A stretch of DNA of 8,424 nt from Endomicrobium sp. (GTDB lineage Bacteria > Elusimicrobiota > Endomicrobiia > Endomicrobiales > Endomicrobiaceae): the NCBI GenBank assembly GCA_031273885.1, contig JAISRA010000023.1, positions 1 to 8,424 of the forward strand, written 5' to 3'. The position numbers were made by a program, and so were the translations under genes. Positions 1 through 5,946 of the stretch are shown here, piece by piece. How positions within the stretch are numbered: the first letter of the stretch is position 1; each line of letters begins with the position of its first letter. Under the pieces are notes generated by a model. That model had not been told where the DNA came from, searched no databases, and saw only the letters and a list, made by a program, of their open reading frames with translations.

Positions 1-102
<102 letters not shown>

Positions 103-188
103 ATTATAGAGATTTGTTAATAAGCTCTTATTTACTGATACTTCTCTTTTAAATAAAATTTTTTAATTGACCCTTGAATTACATGTTC

Positions 189-204
189 GCCTTTTTTGCA
201 AGGC
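189..204 (-). other. Small stem-loop in the 16S leader
   Basis: On the minus strand GCCTT, six loop bases and AAGGC form a perfect 5-bp stem. It lies about 20 nt downstream of the boxA-like site and about 87 nt upstream of the mature 16S end. It may be a leader RNA fold or processing element. No U-run follows it, so it is not a terminator. Confidence 0.35.
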
Positions 205-223
205 ATCTGTTTGTTTGTATTAT

Positions 224-240
224 TTAGTTTTCAAAGAACT
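224..240 (-). promoter_or_regulatory. boxA-like rRNA antitermination site
   Basis: The minus strand reads AGTTCTTTGAAAACTAA. This closely resembles boxA of rRNA leaders (E. coli TGCTCTTTAACAA) and the TTCTTTGAAAACT motif common in Firmicutes-type rrn leaders. BoxA RNA is bound by NusB-NusE and prevents Rho-dependent termination in untranslated rRNA. Its position, about 120-140 nt before 16S and downstream of all three promoters, is as expected. Confidence 0.7.
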
Positions 241-287
241 ATTACAACGAAAATACTCTTACTGTCTTTATGACTTACCTATATCGT

Positions 288-316
288 AGTATAACACAAA
301 GAAAATTATTTTGCAA
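288..316 (-). promoter_or_regulatory. Candidate third rRNA promoter (P3)
   Basis: On the minus strand TTGCAA (311-316), a 17-nt spacer and TATACT (288-293) form a sigma-70-like promoter. The -10 is preceded by TGT, giving an extended -10 (TGnTATACT). The -35 matches TTGACA at only 4 of 6 positions. A start near 281 would keep the boxA-like site in the transcript. It is weaker than P1 and P2 and could be chance in AT-rich DNA. Confidence 0.4.
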
Positions 317-483
317 CTACCTTTTAACCTACTAAATAAAACTTTTAAGTCGCCGATAAACTTAACAAATACTTTAACTAATATATATAATAAAAAACTT
401 TGGCATTGCTACACTGTAATACTATTCTTTTCAAATATCTGAAAACTTCTAGAAAAATAACAACTACTATTATAATGGTGTTG

Positions 484-512
484 ATTATATAATAACTCAA
501 ACCTCTTGTCAA
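484..512 (-). promoter_or_regulatory. Strong sigma-70 promoter for 16S rRNA (P2, proximal)
   Basis: The minus strand carries exact consensus TTGACA (507-512), a 17-nt spacer and exact consensus TATAAT (484-489). A perfect hexamer pair at optimal spacing just upstream of an rRNA gene is strong evidence of function. The start site should lie near 477, giving a leader of about 375 nt. A perfect palindrome overlaps the upstream edge of the -35, so a DNA-binding protein could control this promoter. Confidence 0.88.
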
Positions 513-531
513 GTCAAGCAGTGCTTGACTT
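511..531. repeat. 21-bp perfect palindrome at the P2 -35 box
   Basis: Arms AAGTCAAGCA (511-520) and TGCTTGACTT (522-531) are exact reverse complements around one central base (521). It is one of the longest perfect inverted repeats I saw in the window and is less AT-rich than its surroundings. It overlaps the -35 hexamer by two bases and extends upstream, the usual place for a repressor or activator site. The right arm also carries a TTGACT, so duplicated -35-like sequence could contribute to the symmetry. No known operator was recognised. Confidence 0.6.
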
Positions 532-573
532 TATAATATAACAAGAAACTTCCGTCGTTTTACGAACTCCTGT

Positions 574-602
574 ATTATATTACAAATAATATTTTTTGTC
601 AA
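574..602 (-). promoter_or_regulatory. Strong sigma-70 promoter for 16S rRNA (P1, distal)
   Basis: The minus strand has exact TTGACA (597-602), a 17-nt spacer and exact TATAAT (574-579), 90 bp upstream of the equivalent P2 elements. Tandem P1-P2 promoters are the classic arrangement of bacterial rRNA operons. The upstream flank (603-640) is rich in A/T runs and could act as an UP element for the RNA polymerase alpha subunit, an inference from composition. The expected start is near 567. Confidence 0.87.
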
Positions 603-637
603 GAAGGTTCCCTTCTTTGATAATTTCTTTAGAAATT
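601..637. repeat. Two short inverted repeats upstream of P1
   Basis: AAGAAGG (601-607) and CCTTCTT (611-617) are exact reverse complements around a 3-nt centre. They overlap the P1 -35 by two bases, as the 21-bp palindrome does at P2. Immediately upstream, AATTTCT (622-628) and AGAAATT (631-637) form a second perfect 7-bp repeat around 2 nt. Each is short enough to arise by chance in AT-rich DNA. The matching position relative to both -35 boxes is why they are listed. Confidence 0.35.
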
Positions 638-986
638 TCGATAATAATAAAGAATAGACCTCTATAATTTTGTGGCAAATTAAAATACTATTTGTTCTTA
701 CTTGTGGTTTAAAAATCTTTTTTCAAACAGGAATGCATCCATAAATGAATTTCTTTTCATTTTTTACAAATTACGCCATGAATACCTTTTGCTTAAAATT
801 GTTTTTACATTTCATACATAATCATATACATACTGCTTCTGCTATAATAAACATCTCAATTTACTCCACACTTAACCACTTATTTAAGAGTGTAGCAATT
901 AGTAATTTTCAAACTCTCTAGTGTTTAAACTTAAAAACAGTAAAGTGTTGATGTCCATAATCATAATATTATATAGAACTTATCCA

Positions 987-1032
987 AAAACTAGCTATGA
1001 GATTTGATTTTGTATATAATCCCGCTAGTTTT
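987..1032. other. Inverted repeat / hairpin in the spacer
   Basis: AAAACTAGC (987-995) and GCTAGTTTT (1024-1032) are exact 9-bp reverse complements with a 28-nt loop. The loop can add a 4-bp inner pairing (GATT 1006-1009, AATC 1018-1021). On the plus strand the right arm runs into GTAATTTTTTATT, so an RNA copy would be a hairpin plus a U-rich tail. It could be the terminator of a lost plus-strand gene, but the loop is larger than usual. Confidence 0.3.
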
Positions 1033-1127
1033 GTAATTTTTTATTAAAAATGAGATTTTTATAAACTAAGGGTAATCCAGTGTATTTTAAAAGAGGCTTT
1101 ATATTAAAATTAAAAAAGTAGTAATGA

Positions 1128-1766
1128 TGTTTTTGTTTTGCTCTTTACATTGGTTCTTCTTATTGCCAACGACTGGCCTCAAGGCAGCAAAAAAACTATA
1201 ATGTCAAAAGATTTAAAGCAAATGAAACTGAATATTCTTTGAGAATTGTTCAATCTATTATTATTAAAGAGAAAGCAAAAAATACACTGCTTTAACTTTA
1301 TCTTGTTAATGAAATCATTAGGATTCTTACGATATTTTTAGAAACTGTCAAAAGTATTACCGTGTATAACCAAATCAAGAAAAAGCTAAGCTGAAAGTAC
1401 ATTGTGAGAACTTTAAATAAATTATCAGATTTACTTTCATGGAGAGACTTTCCTTTTATATCCTTACTTATTGAATATAGTAGTGCTATGTTTTTTTCTA
1501 AATCACCTAAGAAAACAACTTAGACAAAGGACATGTTTCCTACAAACATTTATTCAATCATTCATTGCAAAGAATCAAAAGCAATCCAGTCTTATGTTTA
1601 AATTTTTCATATAATATGTTTTTGAAGGGATACATATTTTTATAAGACTTATCAAGAATTATTTGTCTGAGATGTTAGGGAAAAGCATATTAAAAATTCT
1701 AGTAATTTTATAAATCTTATCAGCAAATTAAAGCAGAATAAAAGTTACTATCACTATAGTAGTATC
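1128..1766 (+). pseudogene. Possible decayed coding region, family not recognised
   Basis: The frame starting at 1128 runs 213 codons with six in-frame stops (1293, 1392, 1521, 1599, 1623, 1668). By my hand estimate from base composition about three times as many would be expected. The frame beginning at 1130 has about 14 stops in its first 130 codons. The best piece, about 1152-1292, is mixed hydrophilic then amphipathic and ends in KEKAKNTLL. The frame at 1129 is also fairly open in parts, including about 1414-1611. The coding frame is therefore not settled and frameshifts are possible. No conserved motif allows a family name. Confidence 0.2.
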
Positions 1767-1925
1767 TAAATTTGTAATTTGTAAGAAGTAATTAGTTTAT
1801 AATATTATATTTACAGATTCTGCCATATGAGCCTTTAGTCATATCTTATCTATTTCTATATTCCTTTAAGCGTTTGATTACCATGGCACTGTAGCTGCCA
1901 AAGCATTAAAAGAAATTAGAGATAT

Positions 1926-1942
1926 TAGACAATTATTGTCTA
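1926..1942 (-). terminator. Palindrome at the end of rlmB, possible weak terminator
   Basis: TAGACAAT (1926-1933) and ATTGTCTA (1935-1942) form a perfect 8-bp inverted repeat around one base, overlapping the rlmB stop codon (1940-1942). On the minus strand it is followed by moderately T-rich sequence (TCTAATTTCTTTT). The stem is AT-rich, the RNA loop would need pairs to open, and the T-run is not contiguous. It is a weak candidate for the 3' end of the ispD-rlmB transcript. Confidence 0.3.
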
Positions 1943-2689
1943 TCTTCGTTTCTTTGCTGCTTCATATAAAACTACGGCAGATGCGCATGACGCATTTAAT
2001 GAAGATATTGTATTTACTTGCGGAATTGATATTAAAAAATCGCAGTTCTTTTTTGTTAAACTGTGAATTCCGTAGCTTTCACTTCCTATTATTACTGCAA
2101 GAGGGAAAATTAAATTTACTACTTCCAATAGCTGTCCACCATTTTCAACACCAGCTATCCAAAAATTGTTCTTCTTTAATAAATTTATTGTTTGATTAAC
2201 ATTTGCAACCTTTGAAATTGAGATGTGTTCTATAGCGCCAGCAGAGGCTTTTGAAACAGTTTCATTTACACCGACTGCTCTCCATTTTGGAATTATGACT
2301 CCATTTGCACCAAACGCCACACAGTTTCTTATAATCGCTCCAAGATTATGAGGATCTTCTATACCATCTAATATTACAAGCAACGATTTAGGAAACTGCT
2401 TCGCTTTTGCTATTAAATCAGTTAATTTCGTATATTCTATCGGCGAAACTTCTGCTGCTATGCCCTGTGAATTTTCAGAAAATTTGTCTAACTTTTCAGG
2501 TGGCGTAGTATGCACGGCTATACATTTTTGTTTTGCGAGATTAATAATTTCTGAAATTGTCGTACCTCTTGCAGTTTTAGCAACTATCAGTTTATTTACA
2601 GTGCGTTTTCCTGCTTTAAGGAGTTCCAAAACCGAATTGCGTCCGTAAACAATATTTTCAAATAATTTCTGTTTATTTTTTTTATACAT
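1940..2689 (-). CDS. rlmB: 23S rRNA (guanosine-2'-O)-methyltransferase, RlmB/TrmH family
   Basis: A SpoU/TrmH-family (SPOUT) enzyme of 249 residues, the usual RlmB length. RlmB methylates the ribose 2'-O of G2251 (E. coli numbering) in the 23S peptidyl-transferase region using S-adenosylmethionine. Residues 1-85 form the N-terminal substrate-binding domain, opening with VYGRNSVLELL. The catalytic domain follows: motif 1 DPHNLGAIIRN (112-122, Arg121), motif 2 IGSESYGI (201-208, Glu204) and motif 3 at 221-236 with Ser230 and Asn232. One oddity is Asn226 where motif 3 usually has Gly (PMxG.v.SLN). The start is ATG with AAGGA (2697-2701) 7 nt upstream. It is the last gene of the cluster, 71 nt after cysS. 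A paralogous TrmH methyltransferase is possible, but the N-domain and gene context favour RlmB. Confidence 0.93.
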   Translation of the reverse strand: MYKKNKQKLFENIVYGRNSVLELLKAGKRTVNKLIVAKTARGTTISEIINLAKQKCIAVHTTPPEKLDKFSENSQGIAAEVSPIEYTKLTDLIAKAKQFPKSLLVILDGIEDPHNLGAIIRNCVAFGANGVIIPKWRAVGVNETVSKASAGAIEHISISKVANVNQTINLLKKNNFWIAGVENGGQLLEVVNLIFPLAVIIGSESYGIHSLTKKNCDFLISIPQVNTISSLNASCASAVVLYEAAKKRR

Positions 2690-2760
2690 TAAAAAATCCT
2701 TACAATATACCCATACATATATAATTAATACTGCTTCATATTTTTCGCTGTAATAACTAG

Positions 2761-4152
2761 TTAAAGCTTCTTTACAAGCACGGAAGATCCGTTTTTATTA
2801 TCTACTATCTTATAACCTTCTTCATCTATAAGTTTTCTAAGTCTGTCGGATTCAGCCCAGTTTTTATTTTTTCTTGTTTCATTCCTTTTTTTTAAAAGAT
2901 TTTGTAAATCTTTATTGTTTTTTTGTTCTTTTGGAGGCACAATGCCTAAAGAATTCTCAGCAAAATCTTCAAAAAGTTTTCTCAATCGAGCAAGTCTTGT
3001 AGTATTTGCTGTAAACAATTCATTTAATATTTTATTCTTTAATTCATGGAGATATGACAATGCCTTTTCTGAATTAAAATCATCATCAAGTGCAGTTAAG
3101 AATTTATTCTGCAAATCTAATAAATCTTTGTCTGTTATTTCCATTGTAGATTCTTTGGCAGACGAAACAAGTCTTAAATAAGCGTCGTCCATTCCTTGTA
3201 AAGTATTTTTTGCCGTATTAAGACCTGCATCGGAAAAATCTAACGGACTTAAATAGTGTTGCGTTAAAAGATAGTAGCGCACTACACGTGGATTGTATTT
3301 TTTAAATATTGTTTTAAGTGTGAAAAAATTATTTATAGATTTGGATATTTTTTCTTTGTTTATAGTGACAAAACCGTTATGTATCCAGTATTTAACAAAA
3401 TGTTTTCCTGTTTTTGCTTCGCTTTGAGCAATTTCATTTTCATGATGCGGAAATATTAAATCCTGACCGCCACCATGTATGTCTATCGTATCGCCAAGTA
3501 GTTCCGACGACATTACAGAACATTCGATATGCCATCCCGGACGACCTTTGCCCCAAGGACTATCCCACACAACTTCCTTAGGTTCATTCCCTCTTGTCTT
3601 TTTCCATAAAACAAAATCAAAAACTGAATTTTTATCGCCGCAAATACCACACCTTATCCCTGCTTTTAAATTGTCAAGATTTCTTTTCGACAGTTTCCCG
3701 TAATCTTTAAATTTATAAATTGAAAAATAAACATCGCCACCAACTTCATAAGCGAACCCTTTATCTACAAGATCTTTAATAAAATTAATTATTTGAGGTA
3801 TCATTTGAGTAACACGCGGATATACTTCTGCTTTTAAAATATTTAGCTTATCTGTCTGTACAAAGTAATCGTTTATATAAATATGCGTAAGTTCTGAAGG
3901 TTCTATATTTTTTTCCTGTGATCTTTTTATAATTTTATCATCAACATCTGTAAAGTTTTGTACATGTCTTACCTGATAACCTCTTTTTAGTAAGTGTCTT
4001 TTTATAATATCAAACACCACATAAGCTCTAGCGTGTCCCAAATGAACTTCATCATAAGGAGTTACGCCGCATACATACATGGATACAAAATTTTCTTTCT
4101 TAGGTTTAAATTCTTCTTTTTTATTGGAGAGAGTGTTATGAACTTTTATCAT
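2761..4152 (-). CDS. cysS: Cysteinyl-tRNA synthetase
   Basis: A class I aminoacyl-tRNA synthetase of 463 residues (E. coli: 461) that charges tRNA-Cys with cysteine in the cytoplasm. The Rossmann-fold signature HLGH (HIGH) is at 37-40 and KISKS (KMSKS) at 268-272. Zinc ligands for cysteine recognition are present at Cys28, Cys211, His236 and Glu240, in the contexts YVCGVTPYD, GWHIECS and FPHHENE. The C-terminal part (about 310-463) is the helical tRNA-binding region, ending in a lysine-rich tail. A small oddity is CGIC at 168-171, giving two extra cysteines near the zinc domain where many homologues have other residues. The start is ATG with an AAGGAAA purine run about 9 nt upstream. The gene lies 109 nt after ispF and 71 nt before rlmB. 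The protein looks intact and functional. Confidence 0.97.
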   Translation of the reverse strand: MIKVHNTLSNKKEEFKPKKENFVSMYVCGVTPYDEVHLGHARAYVVFDIIKRHLLKRGYQVRHVQNFTDVDDKIIKRSQEKNIEPSELTHIYINDYFVQTDKLNILKAEVYPRVTQMIPQIINFIKDLVDKGFAYEVGGDVYFSIYKFKDYGKLSKRNLDNLKAGIRCGICGDKNSVFDFVLWKKTRGNEPKEVVWDSPWGKGRPGWHIECSVMSSELLGDTIDIHGGGQDLIFPHHENEIAQSEAKTGKHFVKYWIHNGFVTINKEKISKSINNFFTLKTIFKKYNPRVVRYYLLTQHYLSPLDFSDAGLNTAKNTLQGMDDAYLRLVSSAKESTMEITDKDLLDLQNKFLTALDDDFNSEKALSYLHELKNKILNELFTANTTRLARLRKLFEDFAENSLGIVPPKEQKNNKDLQNLLKKRNETRKNKNWAESDRLRKLIDEEGYKIVDNKNGSSVLVKKL

Positions 4153-4261
4153 TGTTACGATTTCCTTTTTATGTATTCACTTAACAACAATTTGGAACCT
4201 ATCTTTTTTTTAAAATAATAAGAAAAATAACTTAAATAACTAGTAACTCTTGATGCACACA

Positions 4262-4741
4262 TTACTTCAATTTTTTACTTATGGAAGCAACTGCCATAGC
4301 AGCTATCCCTTCACCACGACCAAGAAAACCAATTTTTTCATTTGTGGTCGCTTTTATTCCTATTCTTTCTTTTTTTAACTTAACTGCTTTTGAAATATTT
4401 TTTTTCATTTCATCAACAAAAGGATATATTTTCGGGGTTTCAGCTATAACGGTAATATCTACATTATCAATAAAAAATTTCTTTTTCTCTAACTCTTTAT
4501 AAATAAATTCCAACAGAAAAATACTTGAGATATTTTTATATTTAGGATTTGTGTCTGGGAAAAAATGACCTATATCATTTAAACCTGCAGCACCAAGCAG
4601 AGCATCCATTAAAGCATGTAGAAGGACATCGGCATCACTATGACCAACAAGGCCTTTGACATTTTTTATTTTTACTCCACCTAAAATAAGATCCATGCCT
4701 CTTTTAAATCTATGAACATCATATCCAAAACCTATGTACAT
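4262..4741 (-). CDS. ispF: 2-C-methyl-D-erythritol 2,4-cyclodiphosphate synthase
   Basis: IspF cyclises CDP-methylerythritol 2-phosphate to methylerythritol 2,4-cyclodiphosphate with release of CMP, the fifth step of the MEP isoprenoid pathway. The protein has 159 residues, normal for the family, and works as a homotrimer. Metal ligands Asp8, His10 (GYDVH) and His42 ([12 protein letters not shown]) are present, as are GHFFPDT (58-64) and the substrate-binding C-terminal block [20 protein letters not shown] (132-151). The start is ATG with AAAGGTAA ending about 4 nt upstream. It begins 25 nt after ispD ends, so the two are almost surely co-transcribed and probably depend on the ispD promoter. 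Confidence 0.97.
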   Translation of the reverse strand: MYIGFGYDVHRFKRGMDLILGGVKIKNVKGLVGHSDADVLLHALMDALLGAAGLNDIGHFFPDTNPKYKNISSIFLLEFIYKELEKKKFFIDNVDITVIAETPKIYPFVDEMKKNISKAVKLKKERIGIKATTNEKIGFLGRGEGIAAMAVASISKKLK

Positions 4742-4766
4742 TTTTATTACCTTTAAACGATAAATT

Positions 4767-5426
4767 TTAAGATTTCAGCAATTTTTCCCCTAATGCAAAA
4801 TCTTGTTTTGTTGTTACTTTAAAGTTTGGAAACCTTGTCTCAACAGCAGAAACTTTAACTTTTAAATTTTCTATAAGTTGTGAATCATCGGTAATATTTG
4901 CAGATATTTTTTTAGAATAAGCTTTTTTAAGAAGTACAGCCTCAAAAATTTGTGGAGTTTGAGCGTTTCTTAAATATAGTCTGTCTAAAGTTTTTAATAT
5001 TTTATCATCATTTGAAACTAATTTGATAGTATCTTTGGGTTTCTCAACCGCAATAGCCGCATTTGTTTTTTCTGCTTCTTTTAAAACGTATAAAATATCC
5101 TTTTCAGCTATCAAAGGTCTTGCTGCATCATGCACGGCAATAAAATCAATATCATCTCTAACAATAGCAAGTCCGTTTTTTACTGAATCAAATCTCTCTT
5201 TTCCACCGATTGCACATTCAAAAATTGTTTTGTATTGTTCTGTTAGAGCTTGAAGCATGTTTGAAGGGACAACCACAATTATTTGTTTAAAACTTTTTAT
5301 TGAGGCAAATGCGAACACACTCCACAAAAACATTGGTTTACCATTAAATTTTAAAAATTGTTTAGGAACTTTGTTTCCAAATCTTTTGCCTGAACCTGCT
5401 GCTACTATTATTACGGCATTCCTCAT
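4767..5426 (-). CDS. ispD: 2-C-methyl-D-erythritol 4-phosphate cytidylyltransferase
   Basis: IspD joins CTP and methylerythritol 4-phosphate to give CDP-methylerythritol and pyrophosphate, the third step of the MEP pathway. The 219 residues form a nucleotidyltransferase fold. The CTP-binding loop AAGSGKRFG is at 9-17 (Arg15), followed by Lys22 (KVPKQFL). [13 protein letters not shown] is at 74-86, VHDAARPL at 98-105 (Asp100), LRNAQTPQ at 152-159 (Arg153), and the C-terminal substrate loop KVTT at 203-206 (Lys203). All residues equivalent to the known E. coli catalytic set (Arg20, Lys27, Asp106, Arg157, Lys213) are present. The start is ATG with AGGAT about 7 nt upstream. It is the first gene of the minus-strand cluster; IspE, which acts between IspD and IspF, is not in the window. 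Confidence 0.97.
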   Translation of the reverse strand: MRNAVIIVAAGSGKRFGNKVPKQFLKFNGKPMFLWSVFAFASIKSFKQIIVVVPSNMLQALTEQYKTIFECAIGGKERFDSVKNGLAIVRDDIDFIAVHDAARPLIAEKDILYVLKEAEKTNAAIAVEKPKDTIKLVSNDDKILKTLDRLYLRNAQTPQIFEAVLLKKAYSKKISANITDDSQLIENLKVKVSAVETRFPNFKVTTKQDFALGEKLLKS

Positions 5427-5768
5427 CTAAACTATCCTATAATTTTTAAAAATTCTTTTGCCTGTAAGAGTAAAAATACTACAGATGCACTAAACTAATA
5501 TAAATCTACTTTAACAAAAAATTTCTTTAAAAGCTTTAGGCAACTTTCATATACGAATACTGCTTTGTCCGGATTTCACTAATTACATTAAAACCGTTTT
5601 ACGGGATATTTAAACATTGCAAATAATTCTGTTTGACTACCCAAAACTAAAACGTCTTAATTCCTCTTTTTATTACATTTTATAATAAAGACAAATGATT
5701 ATCAAATTACAAAGCCACTTCATTTTTCATAAGTTTAAAGTTAAATGTAAAATTAGATACTAACACTT

Positions 5769-5794
5769 CATAAAGGTTAGCTTTATGTCTTTTT
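5769..5794 (+). terminator. Hairpin with T-run upstream of cls
   Basis: CATAAAG (5769-5775), loop GTTAG and CTTTATG (5781-5787) form a perfect 7-bp stem, followed directly by TCTTTTT. This has the shape of a rho-independent terminator on the plus strand. No plus-strand gene precedes it in the window. It may end a transcript of a decayed gene, act as an attenuator in a long cls leader, or be chance. The stem has only two G-C pairs, so it would be weak. Confidence 0.35.
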
Positions 5795-5817
5795 AACTAA
5801 GTTTAAAATCAAATTTA

Positions 5818-5866
5818 TTATTAAAATTAATAATTTTTTTATTTCATTATTAATATATTTTAATAA
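5818..5866. repeat. AT-only inverted repeat before cls
   Basis: ATTAATAAT (5826-5834) and ATTATTAAT (5846-5854) form a perfect 9-bp stem with an 11-nt loop. An outer pair, TTATTAAA (5818-5825) with TTTAATAA (5859-5866), can stack on it across a 4-nt bulge. The composition is almost pure A/T, so chance symmetry is likely. It may still mark an easily melted stretch before cls. Confidence 0.2.
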
Positions 5867-5946
5867 AAAAACCTTCTTTCTAATGATGTTTTTTCTTGCC
5901 AAAATATATCAGTTTTGGTAATATACGTGTCACTGGAAACAGCACA

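Larger units (their letters stand above)
103..477 (-). other. 16S rRNA leader region
   Basis: This is the untranslated stretch between the proximal strong promoter (start site near 477) and the mature 16S 5' end. It contains a third promoter, a boxA-like site and a small stem-loop, annotated separately. No ORF or tRNA was seen. The 5' half of the usual RNase III processing stem should lie just upstream of 102, but its partner would be downstream of 16S and outside the window. The leader is long (about 375 nt) and AT-rich. Confidence 0.6.
638..1925. other. 1.3-kb AT-rich spacer without an intact gene
   Basis: No frame on either strand shows a recognisable protein, tRNA or CRISPR repeat. Open runs are short and mostly lack a ribosome binding site. 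Sub-features are one hairpin (987-1032) and a plus-strand stretch with fewer stops than expected (1128-1766). The simplest reading is decayed coding DNA. A structured RNA without a known motif cannot be excluded by eye. Confidence 0.6.
5427..5946. other. Divergent spacer between ispD and cls
   Basis: About 520 nt of AT-rich DNA that should hold the promoters of the ispD cluster (minus) and cls (plus). No consensus-quality promoter was found. The best minus-strand pair, TTTATA-17-TAGTAT, matches only 4 of 6 bases in each box. The notable structure is a plus-strand hairpin with a T-run (5769-5794) and an AT-only stem (5818-5866). No gene, tRNA or known riboswitch was recognised. Confidence 0.5.

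Noticed and set aside
531..722. 64-codon open run on the minus strand across P1
   Set aside because: It has no start codon with a ribosome site, overlaps two consensus promoters, and its K/I/L/F-rich translation looks like AT-rich background.
745..921. 58-codon plus-strand ORF starting ATG in the spacer
   Set aside because: The only SD-like bases (AGGA) lie about 12 nt upstream of the ATG. The peptide is rich in F, H, N and I as expected from translating AT-rich noncoding DNA, and has no recognisable motif.
1152..1292. Weak resemblance of the stop-depleted stretch to the Cas1 segment with a pattern like IV..K..N..LL
   Set aside because: Only a short helix-like piece matches. The spacing to any EG-type catalytic motif is wrong, later Cas1 motifs are absent, and no CRISPR repeats occur nearby.
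638..1925. tRNA or CRISPR array in the large spacer
   Set aside because: No T-arm-like GTTCRANYC flanked by pairing arms and no regularly spaced direct repeats were found on either strand.
1936..2199. 87-codon plus-strand ORF over the 3' part of rlmB
   Set aside because: It is antisense to a clear rlmB with intact motifs; its leucine-rich translation is a shadow. Other plus-strand ORFs over cysS, ispF and ispD are rejected for the same reason.
2690..2760. Internal promoter or terminator between cysS and rlmB
   Set aside because: Only an isolated TATATT was seen, without a -35 at proper spacing, and no hairpin with a T-run. Read-through from cysS is simpler.
5896..5946. TTG start giving a 502-residue Cls
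   Set aside because: There is no purine-rich site before the TTG, and the added 17 residues precede the typical membrane start. The ATG at 5947 has GGAAA at 7 nt.
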